A stretch of 64,000 nucleotides of DNA from assembly GCA_963823245.1 (NCBI GenBank), contig CAWGKQ010000008.1, positions 186,001 through 250,000 of the forward strand. The letters are read 5' to 3'. This DNA comes from JAWVFM01 sp963823245 (GTDB lineage: Bacteria; Actinomycetota; Thermoleophilia; Solirubrobacterales; 70-9). A program made the position numbers and the translations under genes. The notes beneath the pieces were generated by a model. It was not told the DNA's origin. It saw only the letters and a program-made list of their open reading frames with translations, and did not search any database. Below, piece after piece: positions 9,441 to 16,864 of this stretch. Every line of letters starts with the position of its first letter. Position 1 is the stretch's first letter.

Positions 9441-9812
9441 TTAGAGCGGACGCGGCGTCGAATCGAACTGCGCTGGCTCGACGCCCCCAAAGGTCCCGAT
9501 CCTAAACGTCGCCGCGAGCGTCGATCGCGACCTCGATCCGCGCGCTGCGCGGTTTCCGCAGGAAGAAAGCGCCCAACTACCGAGGCGGACGGGCCGTGCG
9601 TGAGCCAAAGTCGAGCAATCAGGTTTCGGGTCGAGCGACACCACATGGGCACGTGGATCCTTGTCAGCGACAAGATCCACGCTGAAGGTCCCCTCGCCCA
9701 TCAAGTCGCGGTCGCGCGGGCGGCGGTCCGCGCTCGTGGAGACCCCGGCCTTTATCGGGTCCGCGAGGCCGACGGCCCGGCGAACCCCTTTCGCCACTTT
9801 GAGCTTCCCCAT
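9441..9812 (-). CDS. Hypothetical island protein
   Basis: 123 codons. The N-terminal half (MGKLKVAKGVRRAVGLADP, then VSTSADRRPRDRDLMGEG, and FSVDLVADKDPRAHVVSL) looks like real protein; the C-terminal third is less convincing and may have shifted frame. I recognise no family. It is downstream of the two phage-type genes on the same strand, so it could belong to the same remnant. Confidence 0.4.
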   Translation of the reverse strand: MGKLKVAKGVRRAVGLADPIKAGVSTSADRRPRDRDLMGEGTFSVDLVADKDPRAHVVSLDPKPDCSTLAHARPVRLGSWALSSCGNRAARGSRSRSTLAATFRIGTFGGVEPAQFDSTPRPL

Positions 9813-9857
9813 TACGGACAGCCGATACCGCTACAAGCGGAAGGCGAAGCCTGACGC

Positions 9858-10289
9858 TCAGGCACCGATGCCGATCTCGATGCAGGCGCGGCAAGTAGAG
9901 AAGCGAAGGGTCCCTATTCCCGGTTCGAGCTGTATGAGGCCGAGGCAGCGCGCATGTCCGCCCGGTCTCGGCGACGGCGCTGCGGTCGGGGCGCTCGCGG
10001 CCGCCGACGCCGCCGTAGTGCTCGGCGTCCGTGTCGATGCGCATGCGGGCCTCGTTCGCCCGCTCGGCGAGCGCGGTGATCTCGTTCTCACGAAGGAGGC
10101 CGAGCTCGGCCAACCGAACCGCCTCGGCATCGCTCCCGCGCGGCACCTCCTCGCCGATGTCGAACCGCCAATACGCCCACGGCCTCGTCGCGCACTGGCC
10201 TTTGGGCATAGCTCCAGTTCGACATCGTTGCCTCTCAGTAGATCTGCCACGCGCTCTCCAGCTCGGTTCACTCCGCGAAGGCGCGGCAT
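9858..10289 (-). pseudogene. Phage/island-type hypothetical protein, frameshifted
   Basis: The ATG at 10289 (MPRLRGVNRAGERVADLL) overlaps the TGA of the upstream gene as TGATG. The conserved middle is in another frame: RPWAYWRFDIGEEVPRG, then AELGLLRENEITALAERANEA. I recall similar GTRPWAWWRF-type proteins next to terminase genes in actinobacterial prophages; this is from memory, not a search. The tail FSTCRACIEIGIGA returns to the first frame. Two shifts, near 10203 and after about 10010. Confidence 0.5.
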
Positions 10290-10552
10290 CAGGAAGCTCT
10301 CCGGCTCCAGCGGGCTTGGGCCGCCTTACGGCCATGCAGTGACGCCGGCGCCGTCGCCTCGGGGATGTCGACTTGTCCCCTGATGCGCGCGAGCGCCACC
10401 CGCGCCTGCCGGAGCTCGGGGAGGGCCTGGTTCAACCGGCCGTCGATGCGGATGCCGTTCTTGGCGATGTCGGCCTCGAGCCGGTCGATGTCGGCGGCCT
10501 GCGATTCGGCGAGGGCCAGCAACGCAAGCTCGCGTTCCTCCCATTCGAGCAC
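10289..10552 (-). CDS. Small phage-type protein, terminase-small-subunit-like
   Basis: 87 residues from a GTG: VLEWEERELALLALAESQAA, DIDRLEADIAKNG, LPELRQARVALARIRGQVD and a basic tail RKAAQARWSRRAS. The helical charged pattern and the adjacency to the WAYWRF gene resemble the small gene upstream of terminases in actinobacterial phages. No large terminase, portal or integrase is nearby, so this is a remnant or satellite-type cargo. The assignment is tentative. Confidence 0.5.
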   Translation of the reverse strand: MLEWEERELALLALAESQAADIDRLEADIAKNGIRIDGRLNQALPELRQARVALARIRGQVDIPEATAPASLHGRKAAQARWSRRAS

Positions 10553-10700
10553 CGGCGGCGGCGAGTCGCGGATGGTTGCGATGAGGGGCCTTGTTCTTAG
10601 GGCTCATGGCGTCCTAGCGTGAGCATCCCTCTTGTGTGCAGCGAGGCACGCGGCGGTCTGCCGCAACCAGCATTTCTGAGCCGCGAGCCTCCCCTACGGC

Positions 10701-10729
10701 GCGAGATACTGCGCGGGCGATGTCGCAGG
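10701..10729 (+). promoter_or_regulatory. SnoaL-array promoter/start module (copy 1)
   Basis: GCGAGATACTGCGCGGGC at 10701-10718 runs directly into the ATG at 10720. GATACT is a good -10 hexamer, which would put the transcript start 0-3 bases before the ATG. The same 18-mer recurs three times on the minus strand (14289-14306, 15168-15185, 15846-15863), each with or near the beginnings of the same gene type. Confidence 0.65.
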
Positions 10730-11118
10730 CTCCGGAGGATGTGGTGCGCTCGGAGTACGAGCGTTTCAATGCAGGCGAACGGGGCCCGTTGCCCGACCTT
10801 TGGCATCACGACGCTAAGTGGGTCCCTGATCGTCGAGACCCCGAGCCCGCGCCGTATCTTGGCCTGGACGCGATTGCGGGCGTATTCCGCAGCTGGGTCG
10901 AGGCCTATCCCGATCTGCGCGTGAATCCTCTTGAGATGCGCGCCACCGGTGAGCGGGTGTTCGTCTGGGTCCGCTTCTCCGGCCATGGAGCAGGCAGCAA
11001 GGTGGCGATCGACATGGAGCGAGCCATCGTCTACATAGTCGAGCGGGGGAAGGTTCGGCTGGTCGAGGAATATTTCGATCGGGCCGAAGCCCTCGAAGCC
11101 GCCGGGCTGCGGGAGTAG
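10720..11118 (+). CDS. SnoaL-like / NTF2-fold protein, cassette 1
   Basis: 132 residues, the small cone-shaped NTF2/SnoaL fold (ketosteroid-isomerase-like). The substrate is unknown. It begins MSQAPEDVVRSEYERFN; the body has EAYPDLRVNPLEM and VFVWVRFSGHG; it ends ALEAAGLRE. It is close in the body to cassette 3. It lies first after the promoter module, so it probably heads a four-gene transcript. Three bases (GCG) separate its TAG from the next ATG. I preferred the ATG at 10720 to longer frames because all four paralogs start at this motif. Confidence 0.85.
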   Translation: MSQAPEDVVRSEYERFNAGERGPLPDLWHHDAKWVPDRRDPEPAPYLGLDAIAGVFRSWVEAYPDLRVNPLEMRATGERVFVWVRFSGHGAGSKVAIDMERAIVYIVERGKVRLVEEYFDRAEALEAAGLRE

Positions 11119-11121
11119 GCG

Positions 11122-11523
11122 ATGTCGCAGGAGAACGTCGAGGTAGTGCGGAAGAGCGTTGATGCCGTCAACCGGGGTGAGATCGAGGAGGTGCTGGCGT
11201 TCATCGGTACCGACGCCGAGCTTCATTCGGCGATCGTTGGGGGCGCGGAAGGCAACGTCTACCGAGGCCACGACGGTTTCCGCAAATGGTTCGCCGAGTC
11301 GACAGCGAGCTTTGAGCAGCTCGACACTCAGTTGACGGAGTTCCGAACGGTCGATGATCGCGTCATTGCGTTCGGACGCATCTATGCCCGCGGTCGCGAA
11401 AGCGGTCTCGAACTCGACTCGGAAACGGGCTGGGTGTTTACGGTGCGGCGCGGCAAGGTGGTCAAGGCTGAGGGCTTCCTGAGTCGCGCCGACGCCCTCG
11501 AAGCCGCCGGGCTCTCGGAGTAG
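11122..11523 (+). CDS. SnoaL-like / NTF2-fold protein, cassette 2
   Basis: 133 residues. Start MSQENVEVVRKSVDAVNRG, a classic opening for SnoaL-like proteins of Thermoleophilia; then YRGHDGFRKWFAES and VIAFGRIYARG in the fold core; end ALEAAGLSE. The body resembles cassette 4 more than cassettes 1 and 3. Function not known; relatives include polyketide cyclases, epoxide hydrolases and non-catalytic binding proteins, and no catalytic set can be assigned by eye. The junction DNA on both sides is nearly identical to the other junctions. Confidence 0.88.
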   Translation: MSQENVEVVRKSVDAVNRGEIEEVLAFIGTDAELHSAIVGGAEGNVYRGHDGFRKWFAESTASFEQLDTQLTEFRTVDDRVIAFGRIYARGRESGLELDSETGWVFTVRRGKVVKAEGFLSRADALEAAGLSE

Positions 11524-11526
11524 GCG

Positions 11527-11925
11527 ATGTCGCAGGGGAACGTGGAGATCGTGCTCGACAGATACGCCCGTTACAACGCGGGCGAGCGGACGCCGGATCT
11601 TGGGTTCTGGCACGAGGACGCCGAATACCACGCCGCTCGCGAGGACCCCGACTCGGAAGTCCATCGTGGGATCGAGGCAATCAGGCGTCAGTTCGAACGC
11701 TGGCACGAGGCTTACCCCGACCTCAACGTGGAGCCGTTGGAGGCTAAGGGGAGGGCGGACCGAGTCTTCCTGTGGGTCCGCTTCTCCGGTCACGGGGCAG
11801 CCAGCGGAGCCCCGATGGAGATGGAGTTGGCCCACGTCTACACGATGCGTGACCGCAAGGCCGCTCAGGTCGTCGAGTACTTCGATAGGTCCGAGGCCCT
11901 CGAAGCCGCCGGGCTTTCGGAATAG
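11527..11925 (+). CDS. SnoaL-like / NTF2-fold protein, cassette 3
   Basis: 132 residues: MSQGNVEIVLDRYARYNAGE, GIEAIRRQFERWHEAYPDL, VFLWVRFSGHGA, end ALEAAGLSE. The VRFSGHGA stretch is shared with cassette 1, which points to a duplication of an alternating pair (1-2 then 3-4). Spacing to neighbours is 3 bases (GCG) on each side. Role unknown; the fold and the tandem layout are what the sequence shows. Confidence 0.88.
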   Translation: MSQGNVEIVLDRYARYNAGERTPDLGFWHEDAEYHAAREDPDSEVHRGIEAIRRQFERWHEAYPDLNVEPLEAKGRADRVFLWVRFSGHGAASGAPMEMELAHVYTMRDRKAAQVVEYFDRSEALEAAGLSE

Positions 11926-11928
11926 GCG

Positions 11929-12324
11929 ATGTCGCAGGAGAATGTTGATCAATTCATGAAGGCCGTCGATGCGATGAACCGCGCCGACATACCGGGCGCG
12001 CTTGGATGCATGGACGCCGAAGTCCGCTTCGAGCACCGACTCGATGCCTTGCAGGGGGACTACTCCGGCGTCGAAGGTGTGAGGGGCTTCTTCAATGATT
12101 TCGCCGAGCACTTCGACGCCTGGCAGATTGATTGCCCGGACGTGCGGGATCTCGGCAACCGGGTGCTTGCGCTGGGCAGCGTCCACGCCACTGGAAGCGG
12201 AAGCGGTGCCGAGACCGTGTTGCCCTTCACGGTCGTGGCGAGGTTCAGGGACGGGCGCATCGCCCATTACACCGACTTCGGCGACAGGGCGGAGGCCCTC
12301 GAAGCCGCCGGGCTGCGGGAGTAG
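11929..12324 (+). CDS. SnoaL-like / NTF2-fold protein, cassette 4
   Basis: 131 residues: MSQENVDQFMKAVDAMNRAD, a core VEGVRGFFNDFAEHFDAW and VLALGSVHATG, end ALEAAGLRE. It is most like cassette 2. Base use is slightly less GC-rich than in core genes. After its TAG the shared junction continues for only 3 bases (GCG) before the sequence diverges into a broken gene, so the array ends here. Confidence 0.88.
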   Translation: MSQENVDQFMKAVDAMNRADIPGALGCMDAEVRFEHRLDALQGDYSGVEGVRGFFNDFAEHFDAWQIDCPDVRDLGNRVLALGSVHATGSGSGAETVLPFTVVARFRDGRIAHYTDFGDRAEALEAAGLRE

Positions 12325-12329
12325 GCGGC

Positions 12330-12594
12330 GCGAGTTCTTCGGGGCCGTTCCCTGCTCACTCTTCGGCTGGACGCCGCTGGACGATGGGCACGAGGCGTTG
12401 GTCGTTGGCGGCGGTGGCCTCGACGCCGGTGCCCGGCGCCGTCTTCGTAAACGCCGGCGACAGCGTGCACGCCGTCGCGGGACGCTCGCCCCGCTGATCC
12501 CGGCGCGATCGGCTGCATGGTGATCAGGCCGGACGGGAGCCGTGAGCTTGCCCGGGCGGTGCCGGACCCGCTTGCGCAGCGGAAGCCGGAATAG
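12330..12594 (+). pseudogene. Broken paralog of the island protein encoded at 15880-16197
   Basis: Pieces in different frames match the intact protein in order: PLDDGHEALVVGGGGLDAG, then AVFVNAGDSVHAVAG, then IGCMVIRPDGSREL and VPDPLAQRKPE before the TAG at 12592. The intact copy has ALPDGHEALLVDGGG, FLANAGDDLHAAG, LGCIVIKPDGTRV and MPDPLAQQR. At least two frameshifts separate the pieces. The two copies are in opposite orientation 3.5 kb apart. Confidence 0.65.
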
Positions 12595-12750
12595 TTCCGG
12601 CTTCAACTACACACGATGTGGGTGCATTGGCGCGGGTCGCCGTTGTGGCGGGCGATGTTCCCGCCGCCGTCGATCACGCCGCGCACGGCCTTGATGCCGA
12701 AGTCTCGGTTTCGCACCCCGGCCGGCGCCGACTCCGCTGGTGGGCTGGCT

Positions 12751-13020
12751 GTGAAGCGCCCCTGCCTCGTCTGCGGGCAGCTCGTCGAACGCGGCTCCTA
12801 CTGCCCTGCCCACCTACGACGTCGGCCCCGTGGCCGCCAGTTGGCGAAGCTCCGGGCCGGCGTCTTTGCCGTCTACGGCCGCCGCTGCGCCGACTGCGGC
12901 CGCTCAGACGTGCCACTTGAGGTCCACCACGTCAACGGCGACCCGACCGACAACCGGCTCGCGAACACGGTCCCACTCTGCCGCGATTGCCACCACGTAG
13001 TGACGTTCCCCGGCATCTGA
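12751..13020 (+). CDS. HNH endonuclease
   Basis: 89 residues from the GTG at 12751: MKRPCLVCGQLVERGSYCPA, basic linker, then the HNH core CADCGRSDVPLEVHHVNG, PTDNRLANTVPLCRDCHH. Two CxxC pairs bind the structural zinc; HH, N and H form the ββα-metal site. Stand-alone HNH proteins of this size are common beside phage terminases and in integrated elements, where they act in packaging or as homing-type nickases. A longer upstream frame exists but has no conserved content. Confidence 0.85.
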   Translation: MKRPCLVCGQLVERGSYCPAHLRRRPRGRQLAKLRAGVFAVYGRRCADCGRSDVPLEVHHVNGDPTDNRLANTVPLCRDCHHVVTFPGI

Positions 13021-13030
13021 CGTAAGGCCG

Positions 13031-13058
13031 CATCGCCTACTCCCGCAGCCCGGCGGCT
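13031..13058 (-). repeat. Relic of a SnoaL cassette junction
   Basis: On the minus strand, AGCCGCCGGGCTGCGGGAG, then TAGGCGATG: the last codons, stop, GCG spacer and start ATG of the plus-strand SnoaL array, here isolated and reversed. A small hairpin (GTTCGA, TTG, TCGAAC; 13084-13098) follows. Confidence 0.7.
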
Positions 13059-13103
13059 ATCTCGACGAGGCCGCCAGCACCCCGTTCGATTGTCGAACGA
13101 TGC

Positions 13104-14029
13104 CTACCTCAGGCTCCAGCCCCAGGTCGCCGCCGGGCCAGAGTAGGTCCCGCCGAGCTTGGTCGTGCCGAAGGGAAGGTTCTGCACGGGGGCGGTGAAC
13201 GGCGGGATCACGGCCGGTCCGGGGTAGCCGACGTACGTCCCCCCGCCGGGGCATGTCACGAGGACCGGGTAAGAGAATCCGGAGCGGTTGTTCGCCTGGC
13301 CCATGTACTTCTCGTCGGCGTACTGAAGGCGCAGGATTCCGCTCGGGCTGCCTTCGACGCCGGAGCCGGCGTATGTGCAGCCGCCGAAGCTGCCCGAGTC
13401 CTCGTAGGTAATCGTGGCTTGTTTGAGCTTGTAGACGAAGAGGCCGTCGTTGGATACGGCATTGGGATCGAGCTCGAACCGGGCGTCGGCCGCGTTCCAG
13501 CTCTCGGTGATCCCGGAGAGGCTGAAGGGCGTCGCCAAGCCACCGAACGACCCTGCCCACTGCTTCCTGACGACGTAGAACTTCCCCGCGTCCTCGCAGT
13601 TGTTGCCCTCCTTGTCTTCGCCCACCTCGTTCCTCGCATCCGCGCACAGCGTCGCCTGGTAGACGCCCAGGTCCGCACCGGTGGGGATGCCGATCTCCGC
13701 CTTCCCGACCCCGGCACTGTCCTTGCCCGCCTCCAGCTTCGGCACCTCCCGGGTCAGGTCGTCGTCCAGTTCCGCCCCCTTGTGATGGAGCGTGAGTCTG
13801 TTGACGGTCTCGTCGCGTGCTTTCGCACGGCCCGCGTTCTCGTCACATCCGTGACGCGGATCGTCGCCCGCTCGCCGTTCAGGGCGTAGTTCTTGCCCAC
13901 GATGCGCGCGCGGACAACTTGGAGGTCCGGCTTGGGTTTCGGCTTCGCGAGCGCAGCCGGCGCAACGAGCATCGCCCCGGCTGCGATCACGGTGCTCAAC
14001 TCGAGCCCACACCACGTCCTTCGACTCAT
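13104..14029 (-). pseudogene. Secreted CARDB-like domain protein, one frameshift
   Basis: ATG at 14027-14029 has a strong ribosome site (GGAGG, 7 bases upstream). The N-terminus MSRRTWCGLELSTVIAAGA is a signal peptide, followed by KPKPKPDLQVVRARIVGKNY and an immunoglobulin-like CARDB domain. Near 13835 the frame changes; the next frame continues the domain (AGRAKARDETVNRLTLHHKG, IGIPTGADLGVYQATLCADA) and then a region with GSFGGLATPFSLSGITESW and five spaced Cys. About 300 residues in all. Probably exported or cell-surface; the function is unknown. Island cargo. Confidence 0.65.
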
Positions 14030-14203
14030 TTGGCCCTCCTTGGTTGGACGAGAAGGCCCGACGACCGTACACCCCCAAGGCGCCTGGCGCAAGGCCCGAA
14101 CGCGAACCCGTGCCGTACCGCCGATACCTGACCGATCACAAGGCTAATCCGGGTGCGCGTCCAGGCGGTTCGCCGCATAAGCCAAGGCGGTTCCGGCGCC
14201 GAG

Positions 14204-14306
14204 CTACCAGGCGCGACAGCCCTCCAGATCGCCCCGATTGAACGCCTCGACACCCCGCTTGAAGGCGTCGACGTTCTCCTGCGACATCGCCCGCGCAGTA
14301 TCTCGC
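14204..14306 (-). pseudogene. SnoaL cassette start relic with promoter module (copy 2)
   Basis: The 18-base module at 14289-14306 is followed by ATG at 14287 and the codons MSQENVDAFKRGVEAFNRGD, then LEGCRAW and a TAG at 14204. Only the first 27 codons of a SnoaL-like gene remain. It lies between two secreted-protein genes on the same strand. Confidence 0.75.
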
Positions 14307-14379
14307 GTCGGCATCTGACGTTTTTGCGCGGCGCAGACGGAGAGTGAGCCGGGACCGGCCTTCAAAAACTCGCGCCGCC

Positions 14380-15036
14380 TCAGGCGTCGGTGACGTTCAC
14401 GGTAATGACGTCACCGATAGTGGTGCCGCGCCTCGCAGTGATCACGGCGGTGCCAGTGGTGACACCGGTGACGTGACCGACGTTGTCGACGCTCGCAGTC
14501 GGCGTGCTGTTCGAACTCCAGGTCACGTCAGCGGAAATGTCCATCGTCGATCCATCTGAGAATTGTCCGATTGCATCAAGCTTGGCGACGTCGCCTTCCG
14601 CGAGGAAGAGCGGGTCTACATACGGCGACTCCGGCTCGATCGTCAACTGGACGAGGCTGATCGCGCTGACCGTGATGCTCGCCGACCCGGTTACTTTCTT
14701 CCCGGTGGTCGTGCGGGCGGTGATCGTCGCCGAGCCCGCCGTCGATCCTGATGTCACCTTGCCCGTTGCGTCGACCGCCACCGTCGTGTTTGACGATGTC
14801 CAGCTGACGGCGGTCGTCAGGTCTGCACTCGACCCGTCGTCGTATTCACCGGTCGCGGTGAACTGCCGCGTGTAGCCACCCTGCGGCAGGGTCGCGCTCG
14901 CGGGGGTGATGGTTACGGCCACCAGCTTCGGCTTCGGCTTCGAAAGAGCGACGCCCGGCACCACCAGCACGGCACAGGTCCCCAACACAAGAAGCATGAC
15001 CGCCGTCGCCAGCGACCAATTCCTGACCCGTTTCAT
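14380..15036 (-). CDS. Secreted protein with two bacterial Ig-like (BIG2) domains
   Basis: 218 residues. A signal peptide (MKRVRNWSLATAVMLLVLG) is followed by KPKPKLVAVTITPASATLP and two Ig-like group 2 repeats of about 85 residues, each with the pattern DGSS, VSWTSSN or VTWSSNS, VDATGKVT or VDNVGHVT, and GTAVITA. Ends at VNVTDA. BIG2 domains serve adhesion or as spacers in exported proteins; with no other domain here the role is open. Good Shine-Dalgarno (GGAAGGGGAA). It shares the KPKPK linker after the signal peptide with the CARDB protein next door. Confidence 0.85.
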   Translation of the reverse strand: MKRVRNWSLATAVMLLVLGTCAVLVVPGVALSKPKPKLVAVTITPASATLPQGGYTRQFTATGEYDDGSSADLTTAVSWTSSNTTVAVDATGKVTSGSTAGSATITARTTTGKKVTGSASITVSAISLVQLTIEPESPYVDPLFLAEGDVAKLDAIGQFSDGSTMDISADVTWSSNSTPTASVDNVGHVTGVTTGTAVITARRGTTIGDVITVNVTDA

Positions 15037-15167
15037 CGTTCCCCTTCCCTGGGTTCCCGCCGCCTCGCGGCGGGTGTTCCACCTTGTCAGATCACGGACG
15101 TCGCCAGCTTACAGCCCATCCGGGCCGAGTCGAGGATCGCCGCAGCAGGCGTGCCGATGCTGCATTG

Positions 15168-15185
15168 GCCCGCGCAGTATCTCGC
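15168..15185 (-). repeat. SnoaL promoter module relic (copy 3)
   Basis: Exact copy of GCGAGATACTGCGCGGGC on the minus strand. What follows (CAATGCAGCATCGG) only vaguely resembles a gene start. It lies between the genes at 14380-15036 and 15253-15642. Confidence 0.7.
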
Positions 15186-15252
15186 GCCGGGCGCCGCCCT
15201 TCGGTTCGGCCTCGTCAAGCTCTGCGGGGACTGAGTCCCGCCCCCGCGCGGT

Positions 15253-15642
15253 TTAGTGGATGTGGGCGGTCAGCGAGGTGGCGGCCTTGCAGATGAGGGT
15301 CGTACCGTGGCTGTCGTCCTTGCTCTTCAGCGCCTTCGCGTAGTAGTCGCCCGACTTCAGCGGCTCGATGTTGATCAGCCACTTGCCGTGGTGGGTCGTC
15401 TTGTCCTTGCCGAGCACCTTGTCCTGTCCCTTGCGCTGCTTCAACAGCTGCACCTTGCGGTGCCTGACGCAGTCCTCCCTGGCGGACCTGACCCGGCCGT
15501 GGAAGGCGGGGTGGTTGGGCGGCATCGAGATCGTCGACTTCACCTTCACGGTGTTGGCGCCGAGAGCCGGGATCGCAGCGGCAGCCGCCACGACGATTGC
15601 GCCGCAGGCGAGCAACGTCAAGCGGCGATGGATGCTGGACAT
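15253..15642 (-). CDS. Small secreted protein, carboxypeptidase-regulatory-like fold suspected
   Basis: 129 residues with signal peptide (LTLLACGAIVVAAAAAIPA) and a mature part rich in Lys/His. The pattern FHGRVRSAREDCVRHRKVQL, then GKWLINIEPLKSGDYYAKAL and a late Cys resembles a family of small exported beta proteins common in Solirubrobacterales (K-rich extracellular matrix or carboxypeptidase-regulatory-like). Two Cys could form one disulfide. Function unknown. Shine-Dalgarno AAGGGAG before the ATG. Confidence 0.75.
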   Translation of the reverse strand: MSSIHRRLTLLACGAIVVAAAAAIPALGANTVKVKSTISMPPNHPAFHGRVRSAREDCVRHRKVQLLKQRKGQDKVLGKDKTTHHGKWLINIEPLKSGDYYAKALKSKDDSHGTTLICKAATSLTAHIH

Positions 15643-15769
15643 GAAGTTCTCCCTTCGAGGTGGACTGCCTCTGCCTCTGCCGCGAACCTACACAACGCTG
15701 GGGGCGCCGTCAAGCTTCGGCTCGGCCCGGATGGAAGACCAGCGGCTGCCAGCTGACGACCGGCTTCGT

Positions 15770-15863
15770 CTACTCGCTCGCGAGGCGCGGCGCGATCCCC
15801 CACTTGCACTTCGGGCCCGACCCTGAGACCTCCACGTTCTCCTGCGCCCGCGCAGTATCTCGC
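15770..15863 (-). pseudogene. SnoaL cassette start relic with promoter module (copy 4)
   Basis: Module at 15846-15863, then CAGGAGAACGTGGAGGTC without the first ATGTCG: codons QENVEVSGSG continue in frame to a TAG at 15770. A truncated start of the SnoaL type, with no body. Confidence 0.7.
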
Positions 15864-15879
15864 GGCGGACGACCGTTCG

Positions 15880-16197
15880 CTAACGCTGCTGCGCCAACGG
15901 GTCGGGCATCACGCGAGCGAGGACGCGGGTGCCGTCCGGCTTGATCACGATGCAGCCAAGGACGTCGGCGAGCGGAGCGAGGCTTCCGGCCGCGTGCAAG
16001 TCGTCACCGGCGTTGGCGAGGAACGTGCCGCCCCCGCCGTCGACTCCGCCGCCATCGACGAGCAACGCCTCGTGGCCATCGGGGAGCGCCGTCCAGTCGA
16101 CCTCGTGCTCGTCGAGGTCAAGCTCGGGCACCCGCTTCTCGATTCGATCGAGTAGCTCAAGCCGGTCGGCGTCGCGGCGGTTGAGGTCGTCAGTCAT
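15880..16197 (-). CDS. Hypothetical island protein (intact paralog of 12330-12594)
   Basis: 105 residues, acidic: MTDDLNRRDADRLELLDRIE, then VDWTALPDGHEALLVDGGG, NAGDDLHAAG, LGCIVIKPDGTRV. The Gly-rich turn and short beta-like segments suggest a small globular domain; no family recognised. The ATG overlaps the previous gene's stop by 8 bases, so the pair is translationally coupled. A broken inverted copy sits 3.5 kb away in the island, which marks it as part of the mobile cargo. Confidence 0.6.
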   Translation of the reverse strand: MTDDLNRRDADRLELLDRIEKRVPELDLDEHEVDWTALPDGHEALLVDGGGVDGGGGTFLANAGDDLHAAGSLAPLADVLGCIVIKPDGTRVLARVMPDPLAQQR

Positions 16198-16363
16198 CGT
16201 GTTCCCCCATCGTCCTCAGTAGGTCGGCGTGCAGGCCGTCGATCAGCTCGCGCAGTTCGAGGTCGAGGCGTTGGTCCGCAAGCTGCGCGGTGTCGGAGGC
16301 GAACTCGACGAGCCGGCGCCTCTGGACGCTCTCGGCCACCGACACGGTGATCGTCGCAGTCAT
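16190..16363 (-). CDS. Small helical island protein
   Basis: 57 residues: MTATITVSVAESVQRRRLVE, FASDTAQLADQRLDLELREL, IDGLHADLLRTMGEHDD. Strongly helical and acidic after an initial beta-like stretch; the size suits an antitoxin, a small regulator or an adaptor, but I see no ribbon-helix-helix or HTH signature I can defend. It overlaps the start of the 105-residue gene downstream. The start ATG is chosen because the conserved-looking sequence begins there. Confidence 0.5.
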   Translation of the reverse strand: MTATITVSVAESVQRRRLVEFASDTAQLADQRLDLELRELIDGLHADLLRTMGEHDD

Positions 16364-16375
16364 CACTTCGATTCT

Positions 16376-16864
16376 GGCCCCCCCGCCTGATGGATTGGGT
16401 TCGAGGGACAACGGCTGGTTGGAGGCGTACTGCCCCCGGCAAGGGGAGCAGTAGCCGATGGACCGGGACTGAGGTATCCGTGTGGTCGTATGGCTGTCGA
16501 GCTTCAAGCGCGTCCAGGCCTGCCTTTACCGCGCACGGCGTTGCCACCGATTCGCTCGACCTGCCCTGCCTTGCGGCAACAGGACGGGGGTTCGAGTGGA
16601 TTCTGGAAAGCCCTCCGCTCTCGGTCGCTTTCACGTCCTGGGTTGTGGCCGTCACCGGGGCGGAGGTCCGCGACCGTCTCCGATCTGCGCCGGGAGGCGT
16701 TGCCGATCGTTCAAGCGATGGCGCCTCCCGTGGGTACGGCGTGGCAGCGGGTGCGGTGCAGTTGCGGTGCAGTCGGGTGCCGATCCGAGCGGTTCTGAGC
16801 GGTTCCCCAGCGGTCGAGCTTGGCTCTACCAAGCCGAAACCGACTCTGCGCCGGGACCGCTTTT
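16376..16864. other. Non-coding right end of the island
   Basis: About 490 bases with no convincing gene on either strand. Near the border it contains the tandem pair TGCGGTGCAGT-TGCGGTGCAGT (about 16752-16773) and ends TTTT before the direct repeat. Possible integrase arm-type region. Confidence 0.45.

Noticed and set aside
9219..9854. Plus-strand 211-codon gene at the left end of the island
   Set aside because: Arg-rich with no recognisable segment; the minus strand has better protein-like sequence over part of the same DNA.
10597..12606. Minus-strand open frame of 669 codons across the SnoaL array
   Set aside because: It repeats with the period of the array because it is antisense to four similar genes; the plus-strand genes have conserved starts, ends and spacing.
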